64,000 nt of DNA. Source: Anaerolineae bacterium. Lineage in GTDB: Bacteria > Chloroflexota > Anaerolineae > 4572-78 > J111. Both the position numbers and the translations under genes were made by a program. The notes under the pieces were generated by a model, which was not told where the DNA came from, did no database searches, and worked only from the letters and a program-made list of their open reading frames with translations. The number at the start of each line of letters is the position of its first letter. The first letter of the stretch is position 1. Where the stretch lies: the NCBI GenBank assembly GCA_023382535.1, contig JAHDWA010000008.1, forward strand, positions 193,213-257,212. Reading direction: 5' to 3'. Of the stretch, positions 8,465-17,818 are shown in pieces.

Positions 8465-11400
8465 TCAATCAAATTTATCAAACAGTTTATGCAGTTCGCG
8501 GGGACGGGTGCGCGTCAAATCGGCAACCCGGTCATTGGCTTCGCGCAGGCGCTGGCTGAGAACGTTAATCAGTTCCAAAGAAAGATCAGGATACTGCCGG
8601 GCCAGCGCAATCAGCGGCTCACGGCGCAGCCGCAGGGTTAAGGTATCCTGGAGGGCAATAGCAGTCGTGGAGCGCGGACTATTATCGAATAGATTCATTT
8701 CGCCAAAATAAGAATGGGCTTCCATGGTCGCCAGGCGGGCAAAAGATCCTTTTCGTTTTTCCTGCTCAATGCCCACCCGGCCGCTCACGACCACGTACAA
8801 CGCCCCTCCGGGGTCACCGGTATTGAAGATATGCGCATCTTCTTCAAAGAGCTGCTCTTCGCAGACATTGGCTAACACTTTCAACTGGTCAATCGTCATC
8901 CCCTCGAAAAAGGGAACTTCCTTCAAAAAGATGATTTTTTCAACCGGAGATAGCAAAAGGCCCTCCTCCTGGATCACACTGGTAATGTACGAACCGGCCA
9001 TGATCCGTCTGGCGGCTCGCGCGGCTAAACGCACGTCAATCTGCGGGTCAGCAAAAGACCTCTCAATCAGCCGTTCGATCTCCTCAGCGGTGAACGGTAA
9101 GGGAGCAGGGGCTGCCGGAGATTCATCAACAGGCGGCGTCGAGGCTGAGTCCGGGGTATCGAGGAGCGCCCCCAGTAAGTTACCGGGTCGAAGCCGGCGC
9201 GGTTTCGGTTCTTCTGCGGGAGAGTCAGGAGCCGGTTTATTGTCACTGCCTGGATCAGTTAAAGCATTGAAGAGGTCGGCGGGACGGAAGCGCCGGGCTG
9301 AAAGGGGTTCTTTTGGCTCAGGCTCGACATTGGGTTGGGCATGGTCACTCGTCTCGGCGAGCGCATCAAACAGATTAGCGGGTCGAGGCCGGCGGGGTGA
9401 ATTATCTTCTTGCTGAGCGGCTCCAACCGGGGAGTCGAGAGCAGCGGGGAGGTCCTTGGCGTTGACGTCAACCATTTCCTCCAGACGTTGATTGACTACT
9501 TCATGGATTTTGACAGTCGAGTGTGGAGATGGGCTGGCCGGCGGGGGTAAAAGCGTTACACCCATCTCGCCCAGGGCCAGGGTCATGATGGCTCGCAGCC
9601 AGGGGTCATCCGTGGCCGTCAGAAGTTGATGGATGGCCTCTTTAGGCTGAGGATGAACCATATCCCAGGTTTCTTGACTGATTTCTAGTAATTGCGCCAG
9701 AGTCATCCCGGTTTCAAACAAAGGGGCAACCAGCCGGGCAGTTTGGGGAGTGGTTAGTGACTCCAAAGCTTCGGCGGCGTTGGCCCGCACGCGGGGCGTT
9801 TCACTCTCAAAGGACTCGGCCACAATTCTAACGGCCTCCGTACCGTGAATAGCGGCAAGTAAATAAAATATTTCGTCAAGAAGCTGTGTATTCTGTTCTT
9901 GAAGAGCGCTCTGCAAAACGGAAATACTGGGATATCCGGCGCAGGGAGTCAGGGCAGCCAGCAAACTGTTGCCACGATAAATGTCGAGCAGGTTGCCTGT
10001 AATTTGGGTTTCGATTAGAGGGCCAAACTCACGCCGGTTTATTCGACTCAGGGTCACCGTTGTCATTTTGCGAAGCAGCGGGTTAGGGGAATTCAGAGCC
10101 GGGTGAATCCTGGGAATAATTGCTTTGCCAATTTGTACCAGGGTATCTACTGCCGTTGTTCTGACCTGAAGACTGGGATCGGTTAAAGCATTTATCACTA
10201 TTTGATGGGACTCGCGCTCGCCAATCCGGCCCAGAATATTCAGAGCGGCTTGGCGGATGCGCTCAACAGGATCCTGGACCAGACGTTTTGTCTTTTCCAG
10301 AATAAGTTCAACAATTTTGGCCGGCATTTTCGCCGAGGTGAGCGACTCAATCGTCAGTGCTGCTTGGAGGCGAACCTCGTCGGCTGGGTCCGCCAGATGG
10401 TCTAGCAGAATGTTGATAAAACGTAAATCGTGGGTCTGGCTGAGGACATGCAGACCTCTGGCCCGCTGGTGAGCATCTTTATCATTTAAAAACTCATTGA
10501 GCGCTTGAGCGGCCGCACTCTGTTGAATGGGATCATCAGCTTGGAGCAAAACTGGAAGAACTCTAGCCCGGACCTCGGTATCCGGGTCGGTCAGCATGGT
10601 CGAAGCCAGCCCCAAAAACTGCTTATCTTGAGGGCCAATCAACTGTTCTAACCCGGCCAGGGCCGATTGGCGGACCCGCCCCTCTTCATCATGCAAAAAA
10701 TCGGTGTAAAGTTGGCGCACAGCGTCCCCACGCGTGTCGGCGGCTACCAGAGCATCGAGGATAGCCGCCCGGCTGCGGGCATCGGCGGTGGCTCGGGCCG
10801 CTTGGCCTAAAATGGGAATAGCAGCGCTGCCCCCGATTTGGCTGATAAGTTTAGCCATAAAAATTGTAAACTCGTGGCTGGTGCTTTCGCTCAATTTCTT
10901 TTGCAAACTCTGGAGCGTTGCCGGGTCGGTGACGGTCAATTTAGCCGTTTCCTGGGATAAAAGAAAGGAGAAGTCTTCTTCTTCCAGCATTTTGATGAGG
11001 GCCTGGCTGTACTGCTTGCGAATGATCAGCGCGTTAATCAAAAAGGCGGTGGCTAAGGCCCCGATAGCCACAGGTAAAAACCACCAGATTGTCGTGAGGG
11101 GGGTTAACAGCAACAGTCCACCCATGAGCGAGCCAATGGGGACAACAAGGCCGCCGATAAAAGCCCGCCCCCGCCCTTTAACTCGCAGCGGAACCGCATT
11201 ATAAAGGAGGCTTTCAATCGTATAGCCGATAATACCATAAAAGTTGGTCCGGCTGAAATAACCAAGAGCAGCCGTTGGCAGGCCAGGGGCAAAGATAAGC
11301 CCGCCACAGATGGCAAAGTTACTGGCCGGGTAAATCAAATTCGCGTTGCCCAAGCCAACCCGGCCAATAATCCGGCTCAACAGAAAGAGCTGGATAGGGA

Positions 11401-12289
11401 GCATAATTAAATAAGTTACTCCCATTAAGCGGCCGGTAAAATTAGAAAAATTCTCAGTGGTTTTAAGCTGATTCTGTAGGATTTGGCTGGTTTGATACTG
11501 GAGAAAGGCATGGAGGAGTAGCAGCACCAGGGCGGATAAAGCCAGGGAGCGCAGGAAGGTCGACTCGGTAACGTAGCGGTAGCCTTCGCGAATGTTATCA
11601 AGATGAGAAGGGTGTTGCTTCTCGGTAGCGGCGGCAACGGGTGTGATATACTTAGATACTTCAATTCCTGTTTTGTGTTCTCCCAGCAAATAGGGCATCA
11701 GCCAGGCCAGTAAGGCGACAACCAGGAGAGTGCACAGCCAAACAAAAATAATTCGGTGAGGGGAACCCAGCCAGTTGTTCAACAGTGGCATGGTCAAGCC
11801 GGCAAAACTACCGCTTAACCCAACGGCTGTAACCAGAGCCGGAATGAGGCGTTTGGCTGAACGGGTATCGTAAAAGTCGTTGACGTAGGTATACCAATGG
11901 GTGAAAAAAATGTCGTCGAGCGGAACAAAGACCACCAGAAATAATAACGGGTAGGCCAGGGTAACAAGACCCCAACCGAGCAAAATCAATCCGGCGGCAA
12001 CGATGACCGCGCTGGCAATAAGAATTGCCAAAAGCAGCTTGATATTGGTGACTCGATCGGCAAAGGCGGCATAGACGGCAATAGCTGGGATAGCCACAAT
12101 GCCTTTGATGACAAAAAACCAGGGCAGCGCGCCGACACCCAATTGTGGTTGCTGTAAAAATGCGGCCTCAAGAATGGTTGAAGCCCAAACCCAACCACTG
12201 ACATAAATGAAAAGCATGATGTAAAAGATCAGCAGACGTGGCCATTCAGCGGGGCGAATATTGAGTAATTTGCTTAACAAACGAACCAT
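8465..12289 (-). CDS. NTT/MFS-like transporter fused to HEAT repeats and cNMP-binding domain
   Basis: 1274-residue multidomain membrane protein. Residues about 15-450 hold roughly 12 hydrophobic helices resembling ATP/ADP-translocase (NTT) or MFS carriers. About 470-900 is a string of HEAT-type helical repeats (for example LTDPSLQVRTTAVDTLVQIG). A Pro/Ser/Asp-rich linker follows with three copies of RRxRPxxLxxAL, spaced about 33 residues (near 966, 999 and 1031). A cyclic-nucleotide-binding domain occupies about 1117-1240, with the phosphate-binding loop FGEMNLFDNSPRSTT. First gene of the NRPS operon, 42 bp ahead of the NRPS. Transport could therefore be gated by a cyclic nucleotide and be used for product export; substrate and ligand are inference. 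Stand-alone NTT carriers lack the HEAT and cNMP parts. Confidence 0.82.
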   Translation of the reverse strand: MVRLLSKLLNIRPAEWPRLLIFYIMLFIYVSGWVWASTILEAAFLQQPQLGVGALPWFFVIKGIVAIPAIAVYAAFADRVTNIKLLLAILIASAVIVAAGLILLGWGLVTLAYPLLFLVVFVPLDDIFFTHWYTYVNDFYDTRSAKRLIPALVTAVGLSGSFAGLTMPLLNNWLGSPHRIIFVWLCTLLVVALLAWLMPYLLGEHKTGIEVSKYITPVAAATEKQHPSHLDNIREGYRYVTESTFLRSLALSALVLLLLHAFLQYQTSQILQNQLKTTENFSNFTGRLMGVTYLIMLPIQLFLLSRIIGRVGLGNANLIYPASNFAICGGLIFAPGLPTAALGYFSRTNFYGIIGYTIESLLYNAVPLRVKGRGRAFIGGLVVPIGSLMGGLLLLTPLTTIWWFLPVAIGALATAFLINALIIRKQYSQALIKMLEEEDFSFLLSQETAKLTVTDPATLQSLQKKLSESTSHEFTIFMAKLISQIGGSAAIPILGQAARATADARSRAAILDALVAADTRGDAVRQLYTDFLHDEEGRVRQSALAGLEQLIGPQDKQFLGLASTMLTDPDTEVRARVLPVLLQADDPIQQSAAAQALNEFLNDKDAHQRARGLHVLSQTHDLRFINILLDHLADPADEVRLQAALTIESLTSAKMPAKIVELILEKTKRLVQDPVERIRQAALNILGRIGERESHQIVINALTDPSLQVRTTAVDTLVQIGKAIIPRIHPALNSPNPLLRKMTTVTLSRINRREFGPLIETQITGNLLDIYRGNSLLAALTPCAGYPSISVLQSALQEQNTQLLDEIFYLLAAIHGTEAVRIVAESFESETPRVRANAAEALESLTTPQTARLVAPLFETGMTLAQLLEISQETWDMVHPQPKEAIHQLLTATDDPWLRAIMTLALGEMGVTLLPPPASPSPHSTVKIHEVVNQRLEEMVDVNAKDLPAALDSPVGAAQQEDNSPRRPRPANLFDALAETSDHAQPNVEPEPKEPLSARRFRPADLFNALTDPGSDNKPAPDSPAEEPKPRRLRPGNLLGALLDTPDSASTPPVDESPAAPAPLPFTAEEIERLIERSFADPQIDVRLAARAARRIMAGSYITSVIQEEGLLLSPVEKIIFLKEVPFFEGMTIDQLKVLANVCEEQLFEEDAHIFNTGDPGGALYVVVSGRVGIEQEKRKGSFARLATMEAHSYFGEMNLFDNSPRSTTAIALQDTLTLRLRREPLIALARQYPDLSLELINVLSQRLREANDRVADLTRTRPRELHKLFDKFD

Positions 12290-12486
12290 GGCCAGTTTTT
12301 TAGAACCTATTCTAAAACTCTTAAAGTACTTATTAAAGAAGCAGAGGTTAGAAGCTGAGAACTGGAAAACCCTTCTTCCCGACCCCTAACCTCTATTATT
12401 CACAGCGCCGCTGGGGTGATTGAAAACGTGGCTGGTCTTCTACGGGTGTGCTGTTTACTTGTAAATGGTGACTGCTCAGGCTAAAG

Positions 12487-12559
12487 GTGACTGGCACTTG
12501 GTTAGCTCTAAGCTTCGCTGTTCTCAATCGTCTTGCCAAAAGAGAAAAGTGCCGGTCAC
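12487..12559 (+). repeat. MITE-like element, copy 1
   Basis: 73-bp sequence with imperfect terminal inverted repeats GTGACTGGCACTT (12487-12499) and AAGTGCCGGTCAC (12547-12559). It contains no coding capacity. An inverted, clearly homologous copy lies at 14071-14141, and similarity extends somewhat outside the termini (about 12468-12571 against 14062-14160). The two copies bracket the three-gene MinD-like cassette. The rest of the 12290-12585 gap holds a loose hairpin (AGAGGTTAG near 12345 with CTAACCTCT near 12388) and no gene. Confidence 0.75.
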
Positions 12560-12585
12560 ATGATTAGTAACTGTAAATGTACAGC

Positions 12586-13341
12586 TTACGCCATTAGCTT
12601 GGCGGCGACTTGCTTGAGTGACTGCGTCACCTTATGATCCGGATAGCGCAGCGCAAAAATACCAGCGCTGGCCAGGGCCATCATCTCATCGGAGTGAGGT
12701 AAAACCGCGGCCACCTCGCTGTTGTAAGTTTCCTCGACCCGCTTTTGGACATCGGTAAAATTGAAAACCTCTGGTACTTTGTTGACCAGCAGCAGCAAGC
12801 GTGGCACATTCAGTTTGCGGGCTACTTCGACGGTAACACCAGTCCCCTGGTAATCTTGCTGGTCCGGGCGCAGAATGATGATCAGGGCATCGGAGATGGC
12901 AATCGAGAGCAGGGTCTCCTCATTCAGGCCGGGATGGGTGTCAATCATCAGCACATCGAGCTTCAAATTCTCCACCAGGTCATGGAAGCCATCATTGAGC
13001 AGCCCAACGTCGTAGCCTTCTCGCAGCACACGGGCAATTTCGCCGGCCTTGATGCTGGAAGGGATGAGGAAGATTTTGCCTTTGATGGTCGCACCGAGGG
13101 TAGCGGTGACATCATGGGCGCAGTCCTCGATGGCGCACTTGCCCCATAAATAATCATTCAACGAATGGCCCATGGCGTCTTCATCCAGGCCAAACAGCAC
13201 GTGAATGCCCGGTGATTGGATGTCGGTATCAATCGCGCCTACTCGCAACCCTTGAGCCGCCAGCAGAGCGGTGATATTGGCGGTTGTGTTGGATTTACCC
13301 GTTCCGCCCCGGAAAGAGTGGATAGAAATAATTTTTGACAT
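12586..13341 (-). CDS. MinD/ParA-like deviant Walker ATPase
   Basis: 251-residue cytoplasmic P-loop ATPase of the SIMIBI (MinD/ParA/Mrp) group. The deviant Walker A is FRGGTGKSNTT (residues 10-20), with Arg11 where the signature lysine of KGGxGKT usually lies and Lys16 as the P-loop lysine. Walker A-prime is AIDTDIQSPG; the switch region is VLMIDTHPGLNEETL. Last gene of a three-gene unit (zinc-ribbon, winged helix, ATPase). The gap to the helix protein is 64 bp. A partner pairing of ATPase with a small DNA-binding protein is typical of positioning or regulatory systems, but no parS-like repeats were seen. Function not assigned beyond ATP-dependent switch. Confidence 0.85.
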   Translation of the reverse strand: MSKIISIHSFRGGTGKSNTTANITALLAAQGLRVGAIDTDIQSPGIHVLFGLDEDAMGHSLNDYLWGKCAIEDCAHDVTATLGATIKGKIFLIPSSIKAGEIARVLREGYDVGLLNDGFHDLVENLKLDVLMIDTHPGLNEETLLSIAISDALIIILRPDQQDYQGTGVTVEVARKLNVPRLLLLVNKVPEVFNFTDVQKRVEETYNSEVAAVLPHSDEMMALASAGIFALRYPDHKVTQSLKQVAAKLMA

Positions 13342-13405
13342 GAGCTTCTCCCGCTAGTTATCGTTTTAGATATCAATCCTATTGACTGCCACCCGGCAGG
13401 GGGCA

Positions 13406-13753
13406 TTATTGTTCTTGGCTCTGATCCAGAAGGTTATCCAGAGCATTCCAGACTCCCGTGGAGAGTTTCTTATCCGCTTTGCGGGCAAAGTGAGCCTTAT
13501 ACCAGATTTCGCCGCTCACCTCAACCTTGCGGATCAGTCCTTTTGTCACCAATTCATCCAAAACCGCCTGGGCTTCTTCCGGCGTTTGGTCCATCTCTGT
13601 GGCAATTTCGGTTAGACTCAGCCCATTGCGGCGGACAATTTTTTTGGCTATGGCCGCTAAGCCGGGGGGCAAGTCTAGCAAGTCAATCGGGGAAAGACCC
13701 TCTTGCCGTCCGCGAGCATCAATCTCATCCTGCAAACGATCAAATAGTCCCAT
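13406..13753 (-). CDS. Winged-helix DNA-binding protein
   Basis: 115 residues. The central part (about 28-95) reads as a MarR/ArsR-type winged helix: LAAIAKKIVRRNGLSLTEIA, then TPEEAQAVLDELVTKGLI, then a wing (VEVSGEIWYKAHF). The N-terminus is a short amphipathic segment and the C-terminus a helix (GVWNALDNLLD). The ATG overlaps the stop of the zinc-ribbon gene by one base (TAATG), so the two are co-translated. The adjacent MinD-like ATPase is likely its partner. No ligand-binding domain is present. A dissociated regulator or an adaptor for the ATPase are both possible. Confidence 0.75.
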   Translation of the reverse strand: MGLFDRLQDEIDARGRQEGLSPIDLLDLPPGLAAIAKKIVRRNGLSLTEIATEMDQTPEEAQAVLDELVTKGLIRKVEVSGEIWYKAHFARKADKKLSTGVWNALDNLLDQSQEQ

Positions 13754-13965
13754 TAGTATATCTCCGGCATTGGTATAGGCTCTGGTTGCGGCTTACAGAC
13801 GCCGCACCACAGAGCATCCGCTACAACAATCGTTTTAGGGGTTTGGGCGCGGCCAACATAAACGGACAGAATCACGGGCATTTGGCTGTAATGATTGGCG
13901 CAAATCGCTCGACCGCAGAATTTACAAACACCCATGGCCGTCTGGCCACATTGGTGACACACCAT
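13753..13965 (-). CDS. Small zinc-ribbon protein
   Basis: 70 residues from ATG 13965, chosen because AGGAGG lies 6 bases upstream; a longer in-frame start at 14046 lacks a ribosome site. The N-terminus carries a B-box-like cysteine pattern (CHQCG...CKFCGRAICANHY) and a second CGVC pair appears near residue 54, enough to bind one or two zinc ions. No membrane segment. First gene of the MinD-like cassette and overlapping the winged-helix gene by one base. Exact function unknown; a protein-protein adaptor is the simplest guess. Confidence 0.7.
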   Translation of the reverse strand: MVCHQCGQTAMGVCKFCGRAICANHYSQMPVILSVYVGRAQTPKTIVVADALWCGVCKPQPEPIPMPEIY

Positions 13966-14070
13966 AATTGCCTCCTGACTGGTAATAGTCTGATGGGTTG
14001 TTGCTGTCGGATAATGATATGTGATTGAAACTGCGAACGAAAACAAGTGCCGGAAGGTCTAACTACTCAT

Positions 14071-14141
14071 ATAACTGGCACTTTTCTCCTGGCAAGGCGA
14101 TTGAGAACAGCAAAGTTTAGAGCTAACCAAGTGCCAGTCGC
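14071..14141 (-). repeat. MITE-like element, copy 2 (inverted relative to copy 1)
   Basis: 71-bp counterpart of the element at 12487-12559, in opposite orientation. Ends are ATAACTGGCACTT (14071-14083) and AAGTGCCAGTCGC (14129-14141). The inner sequence (CTGTTCTCAATCG..TTGCCA on the minus strand) matches copy 1 nearly base for base. It sits just upstream of the zinc-ribbon gene, in the 14047-14296 gap, and could influence its promoter. Confidence 0.75.
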
Positions 14142-14296
14142 CTCTAGCATGAGCAGTAACTTTCTACAAATGTTTGAGTTGAATGATATTAGCCTACCGC
14201 AATATCGGTGTTTATGCAAATGAATATTAAAAATTTAATCCGCTCAAGGTCTGGCAGGGTTGCCAAGCCTGTCAAATCCACAAAAACTTTGCCCTG

Positions 14297-17200
14297 TCAA
14301 ACGTGGTTTAGACTGATTTGTGGCGCAGGCTGCGTCAAAACTGTCCGGGTAAATTCACCTAACCACTCGTCATACTGGCCCAACGGCTCCTGTGCGGTGA
14401 GGGTTTGGGCTAAGGTCTCCAAAGCCGGCCGGGCTGTCTCCTCGGCGATAGTCAAAGCCGCATGGACCAATTCTGTGGCTGCTTCGAGTTGGCCCCGCTG
14501 GGCCAGCAGCCAGGCACGCGCCCCGTCGGCCCATGGGTGCAGAGCCGGCGTAAACGTCGTTTTGGCCAGTGTCTCCATTTCACCCGATAGAATAGCTTGC
14601 TTGCCCGCTGCCTCAGGGCTGCCCCAGCCAATCGCCTGGGCGTAAGCCGCCTGCGCCGCCCGATAATTCCCTTGCAGCGCCAATACATCCGCCTGTCCCT
14701 CCGCTGCCGCTATTCGATCTTCCAACGGAGCCTGGGTTAAGGCCAAAACTTTGGCATAATACTCCGCTGCCCCGGCATAAGCGCCGCGCTCTCGCGCCTT
14801 GTCTCCAGCCCGGCGGCCAAATCGGGCTGCTTTGACTGTATCGGCGCCTTGTAAATAGTGGTAAGCGATCAATTCCAGGTTTTGTTCTGTATCCGGCTGG
14901 CCTTCCACGAGCCAATCACCATATTGGCTGTGCCAGTGCTGACGTTGTGAAAAAGCGAGCGTGGTGTAAATAGCCTCTTGCAGGAGTGGGTGGTTGAATT
15001 GATAGGTCGTCGCCTGCACTGCTGCTATAAATGAAGCCTGGCTGGCTTCTTCGAGGGCAGTCGTGACCTCCAACTCGCCAATTTGAGGCTGGCATAACTT
15101 GACTAATCCCGCGATTTCAAAAGTTTGGCCGATCACGGCTGCCCGTTTGAGGACTTCTTGCTGGGACAAAGGCAACTCGTCGAGCCGCGCCAGCAGCAAC
15201 CCATGCAGTGACAGCGGCAGCGCCGGTTCCAGCCCGATCCAACGTACCTCCCCACTCTCACGATCCAGCAGCACTGCCTCGGCCTGCTGCAATGCCTGGC
15301 ACAGTTCCTCTACGTAGAGGGGATTACCTCCTGCTCGCCGGCAAATCCAGTGAGCGAGCATCTCGTCCAGTGCCCGCGCCCTCAAAGCGCGCTGGGCGAC
15401 CTCGACCAGGATTTGATCGGGCAGTTTAACCAGGGGTAGAGGGGTAACGCCGTGGAAATCCGGGGCCATCTCACGCCGGGTCATAACCAACAGCAAAGGT
15501 ATATCGGCAAGCTGGCGCAGGAGACTCTTGAGCAGGGCGGTCGAATCGTGGTCAATCCAATCAATATCTTCTAAAATAACCACCACGGGATCCCGTTCGG
15601 CCAGCTTTTTTAGCCATTCGATCAGCGCGTGAGGCCCGCTCACCCTTTCCTCCAGCCGGCCCCACAGGGTTTTCTCTGTTCGGTTCGAGTCGGCCAGCCG
15701 GGCTTGTAGCAAATTCTGGAGAGAAGGTTGGATCGAGCGCCGGGCAGGCGGACTTGACTGGGTTTTGGCATTCAGTAAGGCCAGCAGTGGCGTTGAACTG
15801 CTCGCGCCGAGGTGAGTTGAGGCACTGCTGCCCCTATCTTTAATCGTGTCAATGGCTGGCAAGGCCAGCAGGTGTGCCAGTACCTTTTCCGCAACCGCCA
15901 GCCCCAGCGAGGCCAGCTCTTCCGCCAAGCGGACGCGCTGCAAGCCAGGATCGTTGTGCTCGTCAAAATTCAGCCAGCCGGTCAGCAAATCAATCCAGGG
16001 AAAGAGGGGAATGTGCTTGCTGTGGGGCTGGCAACGTCCGACCAGCACCGTCAAACCCTGCGTACGAGCCATTTCCGCCAGGTGAGACATGAGGGTGGTT
16101 TTGCCCAGGCCGGTTTCACCGCTGACCAGCCAGGCGCTGCCTCGCCCATTCGGCTTTAGAGGAGCAGGAGGTGCTGACTGGAGCGCAGTCAGGGCCATAG
16201 CCAACTGAGCCACCTCGGTTTCCCGGTTCAGGAGGGGACGCTCCAGGGGCTGCAAACGCGTCCCCCGCCGCATCTCCCGGACATTGACAATCACCACTGG
16301 CCCCTCGATGCCCTTGAGGGTGACCGACGGCAGGGGTTCGCCGATAAAGGCTGCTTGCGATTTTTCCCAAATGTCAGAGTCGAGGATCACCTGGCCGGGT
16401 TTGGCCTTACTCATCAGACGCGCGGCCCGATTTACCGCTGGCCCGGCAATGACCGACTCGCGCCGGTACTTGGCTCCGATTTCGCCGGTAAAAATCAGCC
16501 CGTGGGTGATGCCGCTGCATTGGCGTAACGGTGGGTTGAGTTGAAACTCGCGGTTGATCTGGTCGAGGGCCCGGGCCAGTTGCAGAGCTGCTGAGACGGC
16601 ATAGCGTGTTGTTCCTTCGTGAGCGCGAGGCGAACCAAAAGTGTTGACCAGAATAAACCCCTCGCTCCAGGCATCCACCTGGCTGATAACGCCCTCGTGC
16701 TGATTGACAATTTCCTGGGCGCGCACAAAAAAGCGTTGAAATACAGCAGTTGCCAGGTCCGGCCCGTACCGGGTGGCCAGTTCCTCCAGCCCTGTAAGGT
16801 TAATAAATTGCACGGCGACGGGGCGGAGTTCCGGTTGGAGGCGGCGCTGGCGCTCGCTGTTGATCAGGCGGGCCAGCATGTCTTCCGGTAAAAAGGGAGC
16901 CAGCCGTTCGACGCGCTGGAGGGTCAGGTCCAAAGCTTCCAGGGCCTCGGCAACGGTCAGGCCCAGGATGGTTGAACCACCGGAGCGGCGGGTCGGCAGC
17001 GAAATTTCGTAATCGCCCAGGGCCTGGCCCAGGTTGTCAATAACCCGTGCACCGTCGAGGGTAAAGCGGGTGGCGGCAATGGTCCTGGCTTGCTCACCCA
17101 GCACCACCTGGCCGGGCAGGGCTTCTTTCTCGGCGGCAGTCGCGCCGTAAATACCCGGCCCGCTGACCAGTAATTCCATACGCCGCCTGTCCCCGACAAC

Positions 17201-17818
17201 TCCAGCGTAGGCCACCCCCCGTTCCACCCCGGCACTCATCGTCAGGCTGCAAGGGCCATACTCCGTTTCAAAGGCAGCGAAGGGGGTAATGGCGCGCTCC
17301 ATGCGCAGGGCGGCTCGAATGGCTTGTAAGACATCCTCACCGTGATCTTTCTTGGGGAAATAAACTAAAGCCGCATCGCCAACAAAAACCAGCAGGTCGC
17401 CGCCAGAGGCAATCAGGGGGTCAAGCACGGCGGAAAAGAGGTTATTCATAATCTGGTTCATCGTTTCGTGGCCGCGGCCCTGACCCCGGCGGGCCAGGAG
17501 TTCGGTCAGAGCGGTGAAGCCAGTCACATCAGCGAAAATGAAGCTGCCCTCCAACAGCGTGCCATGCGGCTGGCCGGGCGTCGGATTTAGCTCGAGGAGG
17601 TAGCGAGGAACGTATTGGATTAAGACGCGGTGGAGTGGATCGAGGGCGCGAACAGCCTGCAAGAGTTCGGCGGCGATGGGCTGCTGCTGGTCAGGGAGAA
17701 TCTCGTTTAGGTCTTCAGGTAGCGCCCGTAATTGCTTGTATAAGTTGGCGGGAAGGTAACGCGCCAGGCGCGGCAAGAGAACAGGCCAGATTAATTGGTA
17801 AGGTTGTGGCTCGCTCAT
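14297..17818 (-). CDS. Cyclase-domain / STAND ATPase / TPR regulator
   Basis: About 1173 residues from ATG 17818 (an in-frame ATG at 17854 adds 12 residues; neither has a well-spaced ribosome site). Two class III nucleotide cyclase-type domains come first: one near 80-250 (GSFIFADVTGFTALTELL, GDLLVFVGDAALVYF) and a degenerate second near 330-500. An AAA/STAND ATPase follows with Walker A SGETGLGKTTL and Walker B VVVILEDIDWID. The remainder is helical, TPR-like (YHYLQGADTVKAARFGRRAG). The architecture is common in Chloroflexota and actinobacterial signalling proteins. Whether it makes cAMP is unclear: the first domain keeps metal-binding Asp residues, the second looks non-catalytic. The cNMP-binding transporter in the NRPS operon could be a consumer, which is speculation. 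Confidence 0.85.
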   Translation of the reverse strand: MSEPQPYQLIWPVLLPRLARYLPANLYKQLRALPEDLNEILPDQQQPIAAELLQAVRALDPLHRVLIQYVPRYLLELNPTPGQPHGTLLEGSFIFADVTGFTALTELLARRGQGRGHETMNQIMNNLFSAVLDPLIASGGDLLVFVGDAALVYFPKKDHGEDVLQAIRAALRMERAITPFAAFETEYGPCSLTMSAGVERGVAYAGVVGDRRRMELLVSGPGIYGATAAEKEALPGQVVLGEQARTIAATRFTLDGARVIDNLGQALGDYEISLPTRRSGGSTILGLTVAEALEALDLTLQRVERLAPFLPEDMLARLINSERQRRLQPELRPVAVQFINLTGLEELATRYGPDLATAVFQRFFVRAQEIVNQHEGVISQVDAWSEGFILVNTFGSPRAHEGTTRYAVSAALQLARALDQINREFQLNPPLRQCSGITHGLIFTGEIGAKYRRESVIAGPAVNRAARLMSKAKPGQVILDSDIWEKSQAAFIGEPLPSVTLKGIEGPVVIVNVREMRRGTRLQPLERPLLNRETEVAQLAMALTALQSAPPAPLKPNGRGSAWLVSGETGLGKTTLMSHLAEMARTQGLTVLVGRCQPHSKHIPLFPWIDLLTGWLNFDEHNDPGLQRVRLAEELASLGLAVAEKVLAHLLALPAIDTIKDRGSSASTHLGASSSTPLLALLNAKTQSSPPARRSIQPSLQNLLQARLADSNRTEKTLWGRLEERVSGPHALIEWLKKLAERDPVVVILEDIDWIDHDSTALLKSLLRQLADIPLLLVMTRREMAPDFHGVTPLPLVKLPDQILVEVAQRALRARALDEMLAHWICRRAGGNPLYVEELCQALQQAEAVLLDRESGEVRWIGLEPALPLSLHGLLLARLDELPLSQQEVLKRAAVIGQTFEIAGLVKLCQPQIGELEVTTALEEASQASFIAAVQATTYQFNHPLLQEAIYTTLAFSQRQHWHSQYGDWLVEGQPDTEQNLELIAYHYLQGADTVKAARFGRRAGDKARERGAYAGAAEYYAKVLALTQAPLEDRIAAAEGQADVLALQGNYRAAQAAYAQAIGWGSPEAAGKQAILSGEMETLAKTTFTPALHPWADGARAWLLAQRGQLEAATELVHAALTIAEETARPALETLAQTLTAQEPLGQYDEWLGEFTRTVLTQPAPQISLNHV

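Noticed and set aside
8724..9416. 230-codon open frame opposite the transporter fusion
   Set aside because: Antisense shadow of the HEAT/linker region; no ribosome site and no family-like sequence.
14208..14645. Plus-strand 145-codon frame near the STAND regulator stop
   Set aside because: Shadow of the TPR region; composition unlike neighbouring genes.
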